Assembly (NCBI RefSeq): GCF_045689735.1
Contig: NZ_CP142685.1
Location: 806,001-870,000 of the forward strand
From: Halothiobacillus sp045689735
GTDB taxonomy: Bacteria; Pseudomonadota; Gammaproteobacteria; Halothiobacillales; Halothiobacillaceae
Reading direction: 5' to 3'
DNA length: 64,000 nt
Position numbers and translations under genes: made by a program. Of this stretch, positions 26,930 through 36,160 are shown one piece after another. Below the pieces are notes generated by a model. It was not told where the DNA came from and did no database searches. It saw only the letters and a list, made by a program, of their open reading frames with translations. Numbering within the stretch: position 1 is the stretch's first letter; each line of letters starts with the position of its first letter.

Positions 26930-27002
26930 TGCCGGTGAAAGGAGTCGAACCCTCGACCTTCGCATTACGAATGCGCTGCTCTACCAACTGAGCTACACCG
27001 GC
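26930..27002 (-). tRNA. tRNA-Thr (anticodon CGU)
   Basis: The 73-nt minus-strand sequence folds as a cloverleaf. The acceptor stem GCCGGTG/CACCGGC has discriminator A, the D arm contains GCTCAGTTGGTAGAGC, the anticodon loop is TTCGTAA and the T arm has GGTTCGA. The anticodon region is the same as that of E. coli thrW. The 3' CCA is not encoded; A residues follow the discriminator. Confidence 0.96.
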
Positions 27003-27039
27003 TAAGCGGCTGGGAATTATGGGGCTTTCTGTTGGGCTG

Positions 27040-27909
27040 TCAATCGGGAGATGGGTTGCGGCGTCTAGGTTCGCTGTCGAGCAGGGCGAGGGTATGCGCT
27101 TCCAAGGCTTTGAGATCCTCGATTTCTTCCGGGCTGAAGCCTGCTTGCAGGCGTCCGGGTTCGTCGTAGGGGCCGCGGATGCGTCCGGCCATGTATTTGT
27201 TGAGTAGGGCACGGAAGGTGTCGCGGGCATCGAGTCCGCGCAGGGCGCAATGGTGGCGGAACCAGCGGGTGCCGATTTCGACATGGCCGATTTCTTCGGT
27301 GTAGATGATGCCGAGGATGTCGGCAAGCGCGGTGTCGCCGTGTTGCCGCAGTTTTTCGGCGATGCCGGGGGTGACATCAAGCCCGCGGGCTTCGAGTACG
27401 CGCGGGATGAGCGCCATCCGCACTAGGACATCGTGATCGGTGGCGTGGACGGTTTCCCACAGGCTGTCGTGCGCGGGGTGGTCGCCGTAGCTTTGGCCGT
27501 GCTGTTGGAGATAGTCGTTGAGGAGCTGAAAGTGTTTGCCTTCTTCGGCGGCGACGCGCAGCCAGTCCCGATAGAAGTCGGCGGGTTGGTCATCGAAGCG
27601 ATACACGGCATCGAGCCCGATATTGATGGCGTTGAATTCGATGTGGGCGAAGGCGTGCGCCATGGCGTTGCGCCCGGCCTGGCTGGCGGGGCTGCGGCGG
27701 GTGAGTTCTCGCGGCGCGCGCAGGATGGGTTTGGCGGGTCGGCCGGGATCAGGCAGGCGCTCGATGGGCTGGCTTGGGGGTTCGCGTAACGCCGCATCGG
27801 GCAGGGTTTGCGCTTGTTGGTAGAGCGCGGTTGCGGCCGTGATTTTCCGGGCGGGATCTGTGTCGATCAGGGCATGGTACGCGCGTTCCCGCAAGGTGCA
27901 GGAAGTCAT
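27040..27909 (-). CDS. DUF455 ferritin-like protein
   Basis: The 289-aa product has the helix-borne ligand pattern of a ferritin-like diiron protein: HIE at 89-91, EEGKH at 122-126 and EEIGHVEIG at 205-213. This matches the DUF455 family, whose function is not established. Its ATG overlaps the stop codon of the ModE-like gene (ATGA), so the two are translationally coupled. It is followed at a distance by the tRNA-Thr gene on the same strand. Confidence 0.75.
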   Translation of the reverse strand: MTSCTLRERAYHALIDTDPARKITAATALYQQAQTLPDAALREPPSQPIERLPDPGRPAKPILRAPRELTRRSPASQAGRNAMAHAFAHIEFNAINIGLDAVYRFDDQPADFYRDWLRVAAEEGKHFQLLNDYLQQHGQSYGDHPAHDSLWETVHATDHDVLVRMALIPRVLEARGLDVTPGIAEKLRQHGDTALADILGIIYTEEIGHVEIGTRWFRHHCALRGLDARDTFRALLNKYMAGRIRGPYDEPGRLQAGFSPEEIEDLKALEAHTLALLDSEPRRRNPSPD

Positions 27910-28283
27910 CCGAGTTGCGCCCCCCGAGCCTTGAGAAACGCGCTCAAATCGGCTTCGAGGCTACGGTATTGCGCAATCGCGGCGCGGCCGGCATCGGTCA
28001 GCGTGGCGTGCCCGCCCCCGGCACCGCCCACTTCTTTGACGACGAAGGGGTGGTGGGTGAGTTGGTTGACTTCTTCGATCAGCGTCCAGGCGCGTTTGTA
28101 TGACATATCCAGCACTTTGGCGGCTTGGCTGATGGAGCCGAGTTCGTCGATGAGTTCCATCAGCCGGACTTTGCCGACCCCGAGGTAGTATTGGCGGTTT
28201 TCACCGATGATCCAGAGGCGGGCGTGGATTTTCGCGCTGTAGGCATCGCCGGGGAGGCGGTGTTGACGGGCTTTTTTGGGCAT
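27906..28283 (-). CDS. ModE-family winged-helix regulator (DNA-binding domain only)
   Basis: The 125-aa product corresponds to the N-terminal LysR-like winged helix of ModE, with the recognition segment SISQAAKVLDMSYKRAW. It has no molybdate-binding TOBE domains, so it would have to sense through another route or act constitutively. The ATG at 28283 (MPKKARQHRL) has AGGAAA upstream and is preferred over 28328. No modABC or other molybdenum genes are nearby. Coupling to the DUF455 gene suggests a shared function. Confidence 0.8.
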   Translation of the reverse strand: MPKKARQHRLPGDAYSAKIHARLWIIGENRQYYLGVGKVRLMELIDELGSISQAAKVLDMSYKRAWTLIEEVNQLTHHPFVVKEVGGAGGGHATLTDAGRAAIAQYRSLEADLSAFLKARGAQLG

Positions 28284-28391
28284 GGTTCGGCTTTCCTGTT
28301 TCGATGGGTTTTTTATACCACATCCCAACCGTCGCGCTGCGTCTTGCTACACTCGCGCTTTGATTCCGGTGGGTGAATGGGGGGCGCACAG

Positions 28392-29570
28392 ATGACGATT
28401 GCAACGGTTCTCGGGCAAATCAGTACGGCGGAATTCTTGCGGGAGTACTGGCAGAAAAAGCCGCTGTTGATTCGTCAGGCGCTGCCGGATTTTATCAGCC
28501 CGCTCTCGCCGGAGGAGCTGGCCGGCCTGGCGTGTGAGGAGGATGTGCCCGCGCGGCTGATTCTCGAATCCGGCGGGGATCATCCCTGGCAACTCAAGCA
28601 GGGACCGTTTACCGAGGCAGATTTCACGAAGCTGCCCGAGGACGGTTATTCGCTGCTGGTGACGGATTGCGACAAGCTGATTCCGGATCTGATGTCGATC
28701 GTCGAGCGCTTTCGTTTCGTCCCGGATTGGCGGATCGACGATTTGATGATCTCGTATGCGCCACCGGGTGGGTCGGTCGGCGCGCACATTGATGAATACG
28801 ATGTGTTTTTGCTGCAAGGCATGGGGCGGCGGCGCTGGATGATCGAGTATCCGGTGATTCATCGGGAATTTGTGCCGGGGCTGGATATCCGCCTGCTGGC
28901 AGAATTTACGCCAACGGATGAATGGGTGCTCGAACCGGGCGACATGCTCTATCTGCCGCCCGGTGTGCCGCACCACGGCGTGGCGATCGATCCCTGCATG
29001 ACCTTTTCGATCGGGTTTCGTGCGCCGTTGTGGCATGAGCTGACAGCCGGGGTGGCGGATCGCCTGCAACTCTGTGCCGATCAATCCGCGCGCTATACCG
29101 ATCCTGCGCTGTCTTTGCAGGAAAATCCCGGTGAGCTGACGGCGGCGATGCGCCAGCAATTGCGCGCGGGGGTTCGCGCCCTGCTCAATGCCGATGATGC
29201 CCTGTTGGATCGGCTGATTGCCGAAACGCTGAGCGAGCGGCCGCTCGATCATGCCGCGTTCTACCCGCAGCAGGAACCCTTATCGCGGGAAGAATTGATT
29301 GCGGAGCTTCAGGCGGGCGAGGAGCGGCTGATGCGCACCCCCGCCGCGCGGTTGATTCTGGTGGAGTCGGAGTCGACCTACCTCGCCCACGATGGCGCCA
29401 CCCTAGCGTTGACGCCGGCCATGCTTCCCCTTGCCCGTTTGTTGACCCGCGCGGTGTTTTTCGATTCTGCGGCGGTGCTGGCGGCGATAGCGGCGCCAGA
29501 GGCTGCCGATTGGCTGGTGCAACTCTATGCCGATGGGGTGGTGCAATGGCAACCGCGTTTGTTGCCTTGA
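28392..29570 (+). CDS. roxA: RoxA/YcfD, ribosomal protein L16 arginine hydroxylase
   Basis: This 392-aa JmjC-type 2-oxoglutarate/Fe(II) oxygenase hydroxylates an arginine of ribosomal protein L16 in E. coli. The cupin iron ligands are visible as HID in VGAHIDEYDVFLLQG and the later His in GVPHHGVA. The N-terminal WQKKPLLIRQA and the GRRRWMIEYP region also match. The start was placed at MTIATVLG (28392); an ATG five codons earlier is possible. It is divergent from the ModE-like gene across about 108 bp. Confidence 0.9.
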   Translation: MTIATVLGQISTAEFLREYWQKKPLLIRQALPDFISPLSPEELAGLACEEDVPARLILESGGDHPWQLKQGPFTEADFTKLPEDGYSLLVTDCDKLIPDLMSIVERFRFVPDWRIDDLMISYAPPGGSVGAHIDEYDVFLLQGMGRRRWMIEYPVIHREFVPGLDIRLLAEFTPTDEWVLEPGDMLYLPPGVPHHGVAIDPCMTFSIGFRAPLWHELTAGVADRLQLCADQSARYTDPALSLQENPGELTAAMRQQLRAGVRALLNADDALLDRLIAETLSERPLDHAAFYPQQEPLSREELIAELQAGEERLMRTPAARLILVESESTYLAHDGATLALTPAMLPLARLLTRAVFFDSAAVLAAIAAPEAADWLVQLYADGVVQWQPRLLP

Positions 29571-29597
29571 GTTCATGTGATTGATAGGATTCAAAAG

Positions 29598-30377
29598 ATG
29601 AGTCAATCAATAGCCAGACCAGTCGTGCTGGTCGGTGTCGGAGAAATCGGAGCGATTTTCGCCCAGGGGTTTTTGAAACTCGGCCATCCGGTCGTGCCGG
29701 TGACGCGGGCGCAGACCCTGATGCCGGTGCTGGCGGCAACGCCGGATGCTGAGGCGTTGGTGCTGGCCGTCGGCGAAGCGGCCTTGCCGGAGGTGCTGCG
29801 CGCGGTGCCTGCCGATTGGCATGACCGATTGGTGCTGCTGCAAAACGAATTACTGCCGAGGGATTGGCTTTCCGCTGGCATCGAAGACCCCACGGTCATT
29901 TCCATCTGGTTTGAAAAAAAGCCCGGCAAGGTGGCCAAGCCCCTGATTCCGAGTCCGGTCTATGGGCGACAGTCGGCATTGGTGCAGGCGGCACTGGCCA
30001 CACTGAACCTGCCGGTGCGCGTCGTGACCAGTCGGGCGGCCATGTTGCAGGAACTGGTCATCAAAAATGTGTACATCCTCACGACCAATATTGCTGGGCT
30101 GCGGGTTGGGGGCGACGTGGCGACCCTCTGGCAGGCGCATCGCCCGTTGGCGGAAGCGGTGGCGGCCGAGGTGATTGCCTTGCAGGAAAAATTGGTGCAG
30201 CAACCGCTCGATCACGCCGCGTTGATCGATGGCATGTTGGCCGGGTTTGAGGGCGATCCAACCCATGCCTGCAAAGGCCGTACGGCGGCCGCGCGGTTGC
30301 AACGGGCGCTGCTGCTGGCGGCGGAATTGGGTTTGAAATTGCCGACCTTGCAGGCGATTGCGGCCGAGCAGCCTTGA
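29598..30377 (+). CDS. Ketopantoate-reductase-like NAD(P)-binding protein
   Basis: The 259-aa product has an N-terminal Rossmann segment (VVLVGVGEIGAIFAQGF) and a helical C-terminal half, resembling the ketopantoate reductase superfamily. The usual Lys/Asn/Glu catalytic set of PanE is not clear by eye, so I do not assign pantothenate synthesis. Start choice between 29577 and 29598 is uncertain. It sits between roxA and rnhB in the same direction and probably shares their transcript. Confidence 0.6.
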   Translation: MSQSIARPVVLVGVGEIGAIFAQGFLKLGHPVVPVTRAQTLMPVLAATPDAEALVLAVGEAALPEVLRAVPADWHDRLVLLQNELLPRDWLSAGIEDPTVISIWFEKKPGKVAKPLIPSPVYGRQSALVQAALATLNLPVRVVTSRAAMLQELVIKNVYILTTNIAGLRVGGDVATLWQAHRPLAEAVAAEVIALQEKLVQQPLDHAALIDGMLAGFEGDPTHACKGRTAAARLQRALLLAAELGLKLPTLQAIAAEQP

Positions 30378-30387
30378 GTCTGTGGCG

Positions 30388-31026
30388 ATGAAATCGCGTG
30401 CCCTGCAGCCGGACTTGCCCTTGTTCTTACCCGACACGGCCGGGCGGTACGCCGGCGTGGATGAAGCCGGTCGTGGACCCTTGGCGGGCAGCGTGGTTGC
30501 GGCGGCGGTGGTGTTGCATCCTGATCGACCGATCGCCGGGCTCAATGATTCGAAAAAACTGAGCGCTGCGGTGCGTGCGCGGTTGTTTGATCAGATCGTC
30601 GCTGAGGCAGAGGCCTACGCGATTGCCGAGGCGACGGTCGAGGAAATCGATGCGCTGAATATTCTGCAGGCCAGCCTGTTGGCGATGCGCCGGGCGGTAT
30701 GGCAGTTGTTGGATCAGGGCGTGGCACTGACGGGGGTGCGGGTCGATGGCAACCGTTGCCCGCATTGGCCTGATGGGCGGGTTCTGCCGTGCACGCCCAT
30801 CGTCGGCGGAGATGCCCGCGATGCGGCGATTGCTGCGGCGTCGATTCTGGCGAAAGTCACGCGCGATCGGCAGTTATTGGCGCTGGATGCCATGCATCCG
30901 CAGTATGGCTTTGCCCAGCACAAAGGCTATCCGACGGCCGAGCACCTCGCGCGGTTGGCGGAGTTTGGCCCAAGCCCGGTGCATCGGCAAAGTTTTGCGC
31001 CGGTGCGTCGGGTTTGCCGACCGTAG
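30388..31026 (+). CDS. rnhB: Ribonuclease HII
   Basis: RNase HII cuts the RNA strand of RNA-DNA hybrids and starts removal of misincorporated ribonucleotides. The 212-aa product has the catalytic DEAGRGPLAG motif, LNDSKKLS, and the later acidic residues in VRVDGN and ARDAAIAAASILAKVTRD. The ATG at 30388 lies 10 bp after the preceding gene; an alternative at 30358 would overlap it. It converges on glnS. Confidence 0.95.
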   Translation: MKSRALQPDLPLFLPDTAGRYAGVDEAGRGPLAGSVVAAAVVLHPDRPIAGLNDSKKLSAAVRARLFDQIVAEAEAYAIAEATVEEIDALNILQASLLAMRRAVWQLLDQGVALTGVRVDGNRCPHWPDGRVLPCTPIVGGDARDAAIAAASILAKVTRDRQLLALDAMHPQYGFAQHKGYPTAEHLARLAEFGPSPVHRQSFAPVRRVCRP

Positions 31027-31047
31027 CCCCGGGTCGTTACAAGCCGA

Positions 31048-32787
31048 TCAGCTCTTTTGCCAGGTATCGCGCAGGGTCACGGTGCGGTTGAAGACCGGGC
31101 GCTGTCCCGGCTGGTGATCGACGCGATCGGCGACGAAGTACCCCTGCCGTTCAAACTGGTAACGGCGCTCCGGCGGGCAGGTGGCGAGCGCTGGTTCCAC
31201 CATGCCGCGCAGCGTCTGGCGGGAATCGGGGTTGATGTCCTCCAGAAAATCGCGTTCGAGATCCGGCGCATCGCCCTCGCGTCGGGCGCCGGGCGCGGGG
31301 TGGGTAAACAGGCGGTCGTACAGGCGAATGTCAGCCGGGATGGCATCGGCGGTCGATAGCCAATGGATATTGCCTTTCACCTTGCGACTCTCCGAACCCG
31401 GCGTGCCGGATTTGGTATCCGGATCGAAGGTGGCCTGCACTTCGAGCACGCGGCCCTGTTCGTCGGCGGTAAAGCCGGTGCATTGGATGATAAACCCGTA
31501 GCGCAGACGCACTTCTTTCCCCGGGCTGAGGCGGAAGAAGCCTTTGACCGGCTCGGCCATGAAATCGTCGCGTTCGATCCAAAGCTCGCGCGTGAGGAAG
31601 ATCTCCCGCGTGCCGAGTTCAGGGTGATGCGGGTGATTCGGCGCGAGGCAGCGTTCACGATGATCGGCGGGGAAGTTGGTGAGGACGAGTTTGATCGGGT
31701 CGAGGATGGCCACCCGCCGCTCGGCGGATTCGTTCAGCACTTCCCGCATGCAGTCTTCCAGAACGGTGAAATCGATCAGGCTGTCGGATTTGGAGATGCC
31801 GATGCGGTCGGTAAACAGCTTGAAGCCTTCGGGCGTGTAGCCGCGCCGACGGGCACCCTTGAGGGTGGGCAGGCGGGGGTCGTCCCAGCCATCGACATGC
31901 CCGCCGGTGACGAGCTGAATCAGCTTTCTTTTCGAGAGCACGACATAGGTCAGGTTCAGCCGGGAAAACTCGATTTGTTGGGGGAGGGGGCGGGTGAATT
32001 CCCCCAGCTCGGCCAGCCGGTCGAGAAACCAGTCATACAAAGGGCGGTGATCGGCAAATTCGAGGGTGCACAGAGAGTGGGTGATGCCTTCGATGGCGTC
32101 CGAGACGCAGTGCGCGTAGTCGTACATCGGGTAGATGCACCAGCCATCGCCCGTGCGGTGATGATGCGCGTGGCGAATGCGGTAAATCGCCGGGTCACGC
32201 AGGTTGATGTTGCCGGAGGCCATGTCGATTTTGGCGCGCAGGATGTGGGTGCCATCGGGGAACTCACCGGCACGCATGCGGCGGAACAGGTCGAGATTCT
32301 CGTCGATGCTGCGGTTGCGAAACGGGCTATCGATCCCGGGTTCGGTGAGGGTGCCCCGGTTGAGGCGCATCGATTCGGCATCCTGCGAATCGACATAGGC
32401 CAGACCTGCTTCGATCAGCCGTTCGGCGCAGTGATACAGCCGTTCGAAATAATCGGAGGCGTAAAACTCGCGCCCGCTGCTGTCGAAGCCCAGCCAGGCG
32501 ACATCTTCGCGGATGGAATCGACGAATTCGGTGTTTTCCTTAGTCGGATTGGTGTCGTCCAACCGGAGATTGCAATAACTGCCGGGGCATTCGGCGCGGT
32601 AATCCGCCGCAATGCCATAGTTCAGAAAAATACTTTTGGCATGGCCAAAATGCAGGAAGCCATTGGGTTCCGGCGGGAAACGGGTCGCGACGCGATCCCC
32701 ATAGGTTTGGTGGGCGCAGTCTTCATCGATGCGAGCGCGAATGAAATTGATGGGGAGAGCATTAGCGGGAGGCGTGTGATCGGTCAT
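31048..32787 (-). CDS. glnS: Glutaminyl-tRNA synthetase
   Basis: GlnRS charges tRNA-Gln directly. The 579-aa class I synthetase has the HIGH-type motif HFGH in PNGFLHFGHAKS and a KMSKS-type motif VLSKRKL, with the C-terminal beta-barrel anticodon domains. The start at 32787 (MTDHTPPANALP) is preferred over 32820. A plausible but weak promoter (TGACCG, 18-bp spacer, TAGAAT ending at 32821) lies upstream on the minus strand. The 32788-32999 gap also holds an 8-bp inverted repeat (CACTGCGG at 32882, CCGCAGTG at 32913). Confidence 0.96.
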   Translation of the reverse strand: MTDHTPPANALPINFIRARIDEDCAHQTYGDRVATRFPPEPNGFLHFGHAKSIFLNYGIAADYRAECPGSYCNLRLDDTNPTKENTEFVDSIREDVAWLGFDSSGREFYASDYFERLYHCAERLIEAGLAYVDSQDAESMRLNRGTLTEPGIDSPFRNRSIDENLDLFRRMRAGEFPDGTHILRAKIDMASGNINLRDPAIYRIRHAHHHRTGDGWCIYPMYDYAHCVSDAIEGITHSLCTLEFADHRPLYDWFLDRLAELGEFTRPLPQQIEFSRLNLTYVVLSKRKLIQLVTGGHVDGWDDPRLPTLKGARRRGYTPEGFKLFTDRIGISKSDSLIDFTVLEDCMREVLNESAERRVAILDPIKLVLTNFPADHRERCLAPNHPHHPELGTREIFLTRELWIERDDFMAEPVKGFFRLSPGKEVRLRYGFIIQCTGFTADEQGRVLEVQATFDPDTKSGTPGSESRKVKGNIHWLSTADAIPADIRLYDRLFTHPAPGARREGDAPDLERDFLEDINPDSRQTLRGMVEPALATCPPERRYQFERQGYFVADRVDHQPGQRPVFNRTVTLRDTWQKS

Positions 32788-32999
32788 GACGCGGCAGGCA
32801 GTAGTTGCAATAAAGGCCACATTCTACGGAAAAGCCGGGGCGAACGGTCAGATCAATGGCCGCCGGGTTGAATGAAGCGGGCACTGCGGGTATGTTCCGA
32901 GCTGGGGTGACGCCGCAGTGAGGGTTCCGGAAGGATTCGAGCCGCACTGATCGCGCGCCATGCCGCCCTCGTTGCTTTCATCGACCGCAGGAGTGAATC

Positions 33000-33491
33000 A
33001 TGGCCAAGAAAAAAACCGTTCAGGACAGCATCCATATCGGCATCAGCGCGGCTGACCGTCAAGCCATTGCTCAGGGCTTGAGTCAACTGCTCGCCGATTC
33101 TTACTCGTTGTTTTTGATGACCCACAATTTTCACTGGAATGTGACCGGCCCGCAGTTCAACAGCCTGCATACCATGTTCGAGATGCAATACACCGAGCTG
33201 TTCACGGCGGTGGATGAAATCGCGGAGCGGATTCGTGCGCTCGGGCATGCCGCGCCGGGGTCATTCAAACAATTCGCCGCGTTGGCCTCGTTCGAGATCC
33301 CGGATGGCGGATTGAGTGCCGAGGCGATGATTCAGCAGCTGGTGCTGGGGCAAGAGGCGGTAGTGCGCACCGCACGCGCGGTCTTTCCGATTGCCGAGCC
33401 GGCGAATGACCAACCAACGCTGGATCTCCTGACCCGACGGATGGATCTGCATGAGAAAAACGCCTGGATGCTGCGCGCCTTGTTGGCCTGA
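33000..33491 (+). CDS. dps: Dps-family DNA-protecting ferritin
   Basis: Dps dodecamers oxidise and store iron and shield DNA during starvation or oxidative stress. The 163-aa product keeps the inter-subunit ferroxidase ligands at a constant offset from E. coli Dps: His45, His57, Glu61 (Asp in E. coli), Asp72 and Glu76. CAGGAG precedes the ATG. The N-terminus starts MAKKKTVQD and is only modestly basic, so DNA binding is not assured. Confidence 0.93.
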   Translation: MAKKKTVQDSIHIGISAADRQAIAQGLSQLLADSYSLFLMTHNFHWNVTGPQFNSLHTMFEMQYTELFTAVDEIAERIRALGHAAPGSFKQFAALASFEIPDGGLSAEAMIQQLVLGQEAVVRTARAVFPIAEPANDQPTLDLLTRRMDLHEKNAWMLRALLA

Positions 33492-33512
33492 ACCCTGTCG
33501 AAAGGCCGGAAA

Positions 33513-33538
33513 GCCCTGCCCCTGTGCAGGGTTTTTTG
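33513..33538 (+). terminator. Rho-independent terminator of dps
   Basis: CCCTGC (33514-33519) pairs with GCAGGG (33526-33531) and runs into six T. It lies 22 bp after the dps stop codon and before the glycerate kinase gene. Confidence 0.88.
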
Positions 33539-33565
33539 TTGCGGGATGTGTCCGTGGAGAACGCC

Positions 33566-34822
33566 ATGCGGGTGTTGATTTGTCCGGATAGTTTCAAGGG
33601 TAGCCTTACGGCGGCAGAGGCTGCGACCGCCATTGCCCGGGGCGTGGCCGAGGTTTGGCCAGAGGCCGCGTGCCAAGTGATGCCGATGGCCGATGGTGGT
33701 GAGGGCACGTCGGCCATCCTCACGCAGGCTTGGGGCGCGGTCTGGCAAACCACGGTCGTTGCTTCGCCCAGAGGCTCGCCCGTGTCGGCCGGCTGGGGCT
33801 GGGATGCTCGGCATCGACGGGCGGTGGTCGATGTCGCTGCGGTCTGCGGCTTGCCGTTGACGCCGCCCGCTTTGCGTCAACCCTGGCAGATGGACACCCG
33901 AGGCGTGGGTGAGCTTTTGCAGGCGGTGGTGGCGCGTGGTGCGCGATCCGTCTGGATTGGGCTGGGGGGAAGCGGTACCAACGATGCGGGCGCCGGGATG
34001 TTGCATGCGTTGGGGCTGCGCTTTCTCGCTGCCGATGGCGGGTTCTTGAACCCAACTCCGGCGGAATTGGCCGAGGCCGTGGCGCTGGATTGGTCTGGGT
34101 TTCCTGCGGCGCTGCGGCAGATCGAATGGCAGGTGTTGACGGATGTCGATGCCCGCTTGACCGGCGCGGCGGGTGCCACGCACCGCTTCGGTGCCCAAAA
34201 GGGGGTTCCGTTGGATGAGCTGGACGCACTCGATGCCCGGCTGGCGCAGATCGGGCAATTGCTCGCTCCCGAGGCCGACTCGGTGCCCGGTGATGGCGCG
34301 GCCGGGGGACTCGGCTTTGCGTTGCGCACCGCATTGGGGGCGTCGTTGTCATCGGGCAGTGCGCGAGTGGCTGAGGCCATCGGCCTGGCGGAGGCGATCA
34401 TGAGCGCAGATTGGGTGATGACCGGCGAAGGGCGCTTCGATGCAAGCTCCGATCAGGGCAAGGTTGTTGGAACAGTGCGTCGTTTAGCGGCGGCCGCCGG
34501 AAAGCCGGTATGCGTGCTGGCAGGGCAGGCAGACGCGGTGGCCGTGGCGCGTGCAGCCGAATCGGGTGTGTGTGTGCGGGCGGTCGTGCCGGATATCGCA
34601 ACCGAGGCTGAGTCCCTGACTGAACCGGCCTCGCTGTTAGCCGCGTTGGCGGCACAGGTTTGTCGTGAAAGGGGGGGCTGGCAAATCAAACGCGGTAAGC
34701 CGACGCCTTGGGTCGAATCAACCGGCTGCCGGATGGTACTCGAATGCATCGACCCGGGCGGGCGGGAAATTGCGCCAGACGATACGCCACTCCCGGCTGC
34801 GAAATGGCGCGTCGATCGGTAG
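33566..34822 (+). CDS. glxK: Glycerate kinase with extended C-terminus
   Basis: This GckA/GarK-type kinase phosphorylates D-glycerate to a phosphoglycerate. It has the N-terminal PDSFKGSLTAAEAA motif, MADGGEGTSAIL, GSGTNDAGAGML and the GDGAAGGLGFAL glycine motif. The start at 33566 (MRVLICPDSFKGS) fits the family. The recognisable protein ends around LAALAAQVCRERGG, but the frame continues about 50 residues into the convergent methyltransferase gene (34718 onward), giving 418 aa against about 380 usually. The tail looks like read-through of a lost stop. Confidence 0.88.
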   Translation: MRVLICPDSFKGSLTAAEAATAIARGVAEVWPEAACQVMPMADGGEGTSAILTQAWGAVWQTTVVASPRGSPVSAGWGWDARHRRAVVDVAAVCGLPLTPPALRQPWQMDTRGVGELLQAVVARGARSVWIGLGGSGTNDAGAGMLHALGLRFLAADGGFLNPTPAELAEAVALDWSGFPAALRQIEWQVLTDVDARLTGAAGATHRFGAQKGVPLDELDALDARLAQIGQLLAPEADSVPGDGAAGGLGFALRTALGASLSSGSARVAEAIGLAEAIMSADWVMTGEGRFDASSDQGKVVGTVRRLAAAAGKPVCVLAGQADAVAVARAAESGVCVRAVVPDIATEAESLTEPASLLAALAAQVCRERGGWQIKRGKPTPWVESTGCRMVLECIDPGGREIAPDDTPLPAAKWRVDR

Positions 34823-35290
34823 TCGGTGATCGTGCAGATGATAGGTGAACTGAATGAATCGGGTGCCGGGATGCGCCAGTGCCCGGATTTGTGCGCTGAT
34901 CTGTGCCACGGTCTGCGCGGGCATGCTGCGCAGCGGCAGGCTGGAAACAATGGCGCGGATCGGTTCGTGCGTGGTGTCGAGCAGTTGCTGGAGGTGGCAG
35001 GCATCGCCATGAATGACCCGCACGGCGGGAAAGCGGCGCCGGAGGTGCTCTGCGAATGACTGCGTCCGCTCGATCAGAATCAGGTCGTCCGGCGCGACCC
35101 CCTGTTGCAGCATGGCCGCTGTCATCGGGCCGCTGCCGGGACCGAGTTCGATGATTTTGCCCTGGCCGTTCGGCAACAGCGCGGCCATTTGCGCGGCGAG
35201 ATGCCGGGAACTGGGGCAGATGGCGCCGGTGTGTCGGGGGTTTTTGACAAATTCACGAACAAAGTGCAGCAGGGTTACAGGAAAACTCAT
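34718..35290 (-). CDS. PmtA/KsgA-like SAM-dependent methyltransferase
   Basis: The 190-aa product has motif I IIELGPGSGPMTAAML and a segment IRAIVSSLPLRSMP at the position of motif IV. The N-terminal FVREFVKNPRHTGAICPSSRHLA is typical of small proteins annotated as phospholipid N-methyltransferases or rRNA adenine methyltransferase-like enzymes. The substrate is not known here. The start at 35290 (MSFPVTLLHF) has AGAGGT upstream. Its 3' end overlaps the glycerate kinase frame by 105 bp on the opposite strand. Confidence 0.75.
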   Translation of the reverse strand: MSFPVTLLHFVREFVKNPRHTGAICPSSRHLAAQMAALLPNGQGKIIELGPGSGPMTAAMLQQGVAPDDLILIERTQSFAEHLRRRFPAVRVIHGDACHLQQLLDTTHEPIRAIVSSLPLRSMPAQTVAQISAQIRALAHPGTRFIQFTYHLHDHRLPIDAPFRSREWRIVWRNFPPARVDAFEYHPAAG

Positions 35291-35495
35291 GCAAAATACC
35301 TCTTGGGCTGCATTGTTGTGGGGCAATCCCTTGGATCGCTGCGCCGCATAGTACGAGGGTTGATTGATGGGCGGCAGGGGGTGAATGATGAAAAATTTTA
35401 ATTTGTCTCGCGCGGTTCTCTATGAGGCGGCGGCCATGGCATGGCCAATGGCTTTGAGCGGGTGGCCGTACAATCGTTCAATCTGAGTAGATTTC

Positions 35496-36158
35496 ATGAC
35501 GGATTTGGTTCATCACGCATTGACGGTGTTCATGGCGTTCTTTGCCATCATGAATCCGATTGCAAATTCCGTGATTTTTTTGAGTCTGACCAGCAATCTG
35601 GGCATCCGCAGTACGCGCCGCGTGGCGTTGCGCGCCTTGCGGGTGGCGTTCGGCATCGTGCTGGTGTTCGCCTTGTTCGGTTCGATGGTGTTTGCCTTGT
35701 TTGGCGTCACCCTGGCCGCCCTGCGGATTGCGGGCGGGGTGCTGATCGCCTTGGTCGGGTATCGCATGCTGCACGGGGAGCACTCGTTGGTGTCTCACCC
35801 GGCGGCGCTCGCGACTGCGGATGGGGCATCAGAACCCGAAGGATCCACGAATGATGTGGCGATTACGCCGCTGGCGATTCCGGTGCTGGCCGGGCCGGGC
35901 ACGATTGCCACCACCATGAGCTATGCCCCGAGTGGTCAATGGATTCTGACGGGCATCACCATCGCCATGTTTTTCTTGATCTGTGTCATCACTTATCTGG
36001 CGTTTGTGTTTTCAGAACAGATTCTGGCGCGGATCGGCCGGGATGGGATGGCGGTCATCACCCGGTTGATGGGGTTGATTCTGGCGGTAATCGGCGTGCA
36101 GATGTTACTGATGGGGATTCAGGAGTCGGGTGTGCTTGTCCCGGTGATGGCGCATTAA
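35496..36158 (+). CDS. MarC-family integral membrane protein
   Basis: The 220-aa product has six hydrophobic segments and the family hallmarks FFAIMNPIANSVIFLSLT at the N-terminus and ITPLAIPVLAGPGTIATTM in the middle. MarC proteins are inner-membrane proteins of uncertain function; an early link with antibiotic resistance was not upheld. The 205-bp gap upstream (35291-35495) shows no gene. Confidence 0.9.
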   Translation: MTDLVHHALTVFMAFFAIMNPIANSVIFLSLTSNLGIRSTRRVALRALRVAFGIVLVFALFGSMVFALFGVTLAALRIAGGVLIALVGYRMLHGEHSLVSHPAALATADGASEPEGSTNDVAITPLAIPVLAGPGTIATTMSYAPSGQWILTGITIAMFFLICVITYLAFVFSEQILARIGRDGMAVITRLMGLILAVIGVQMLLMGIQESGVLVPVMAH

Positions 36159-36160
36159 TG

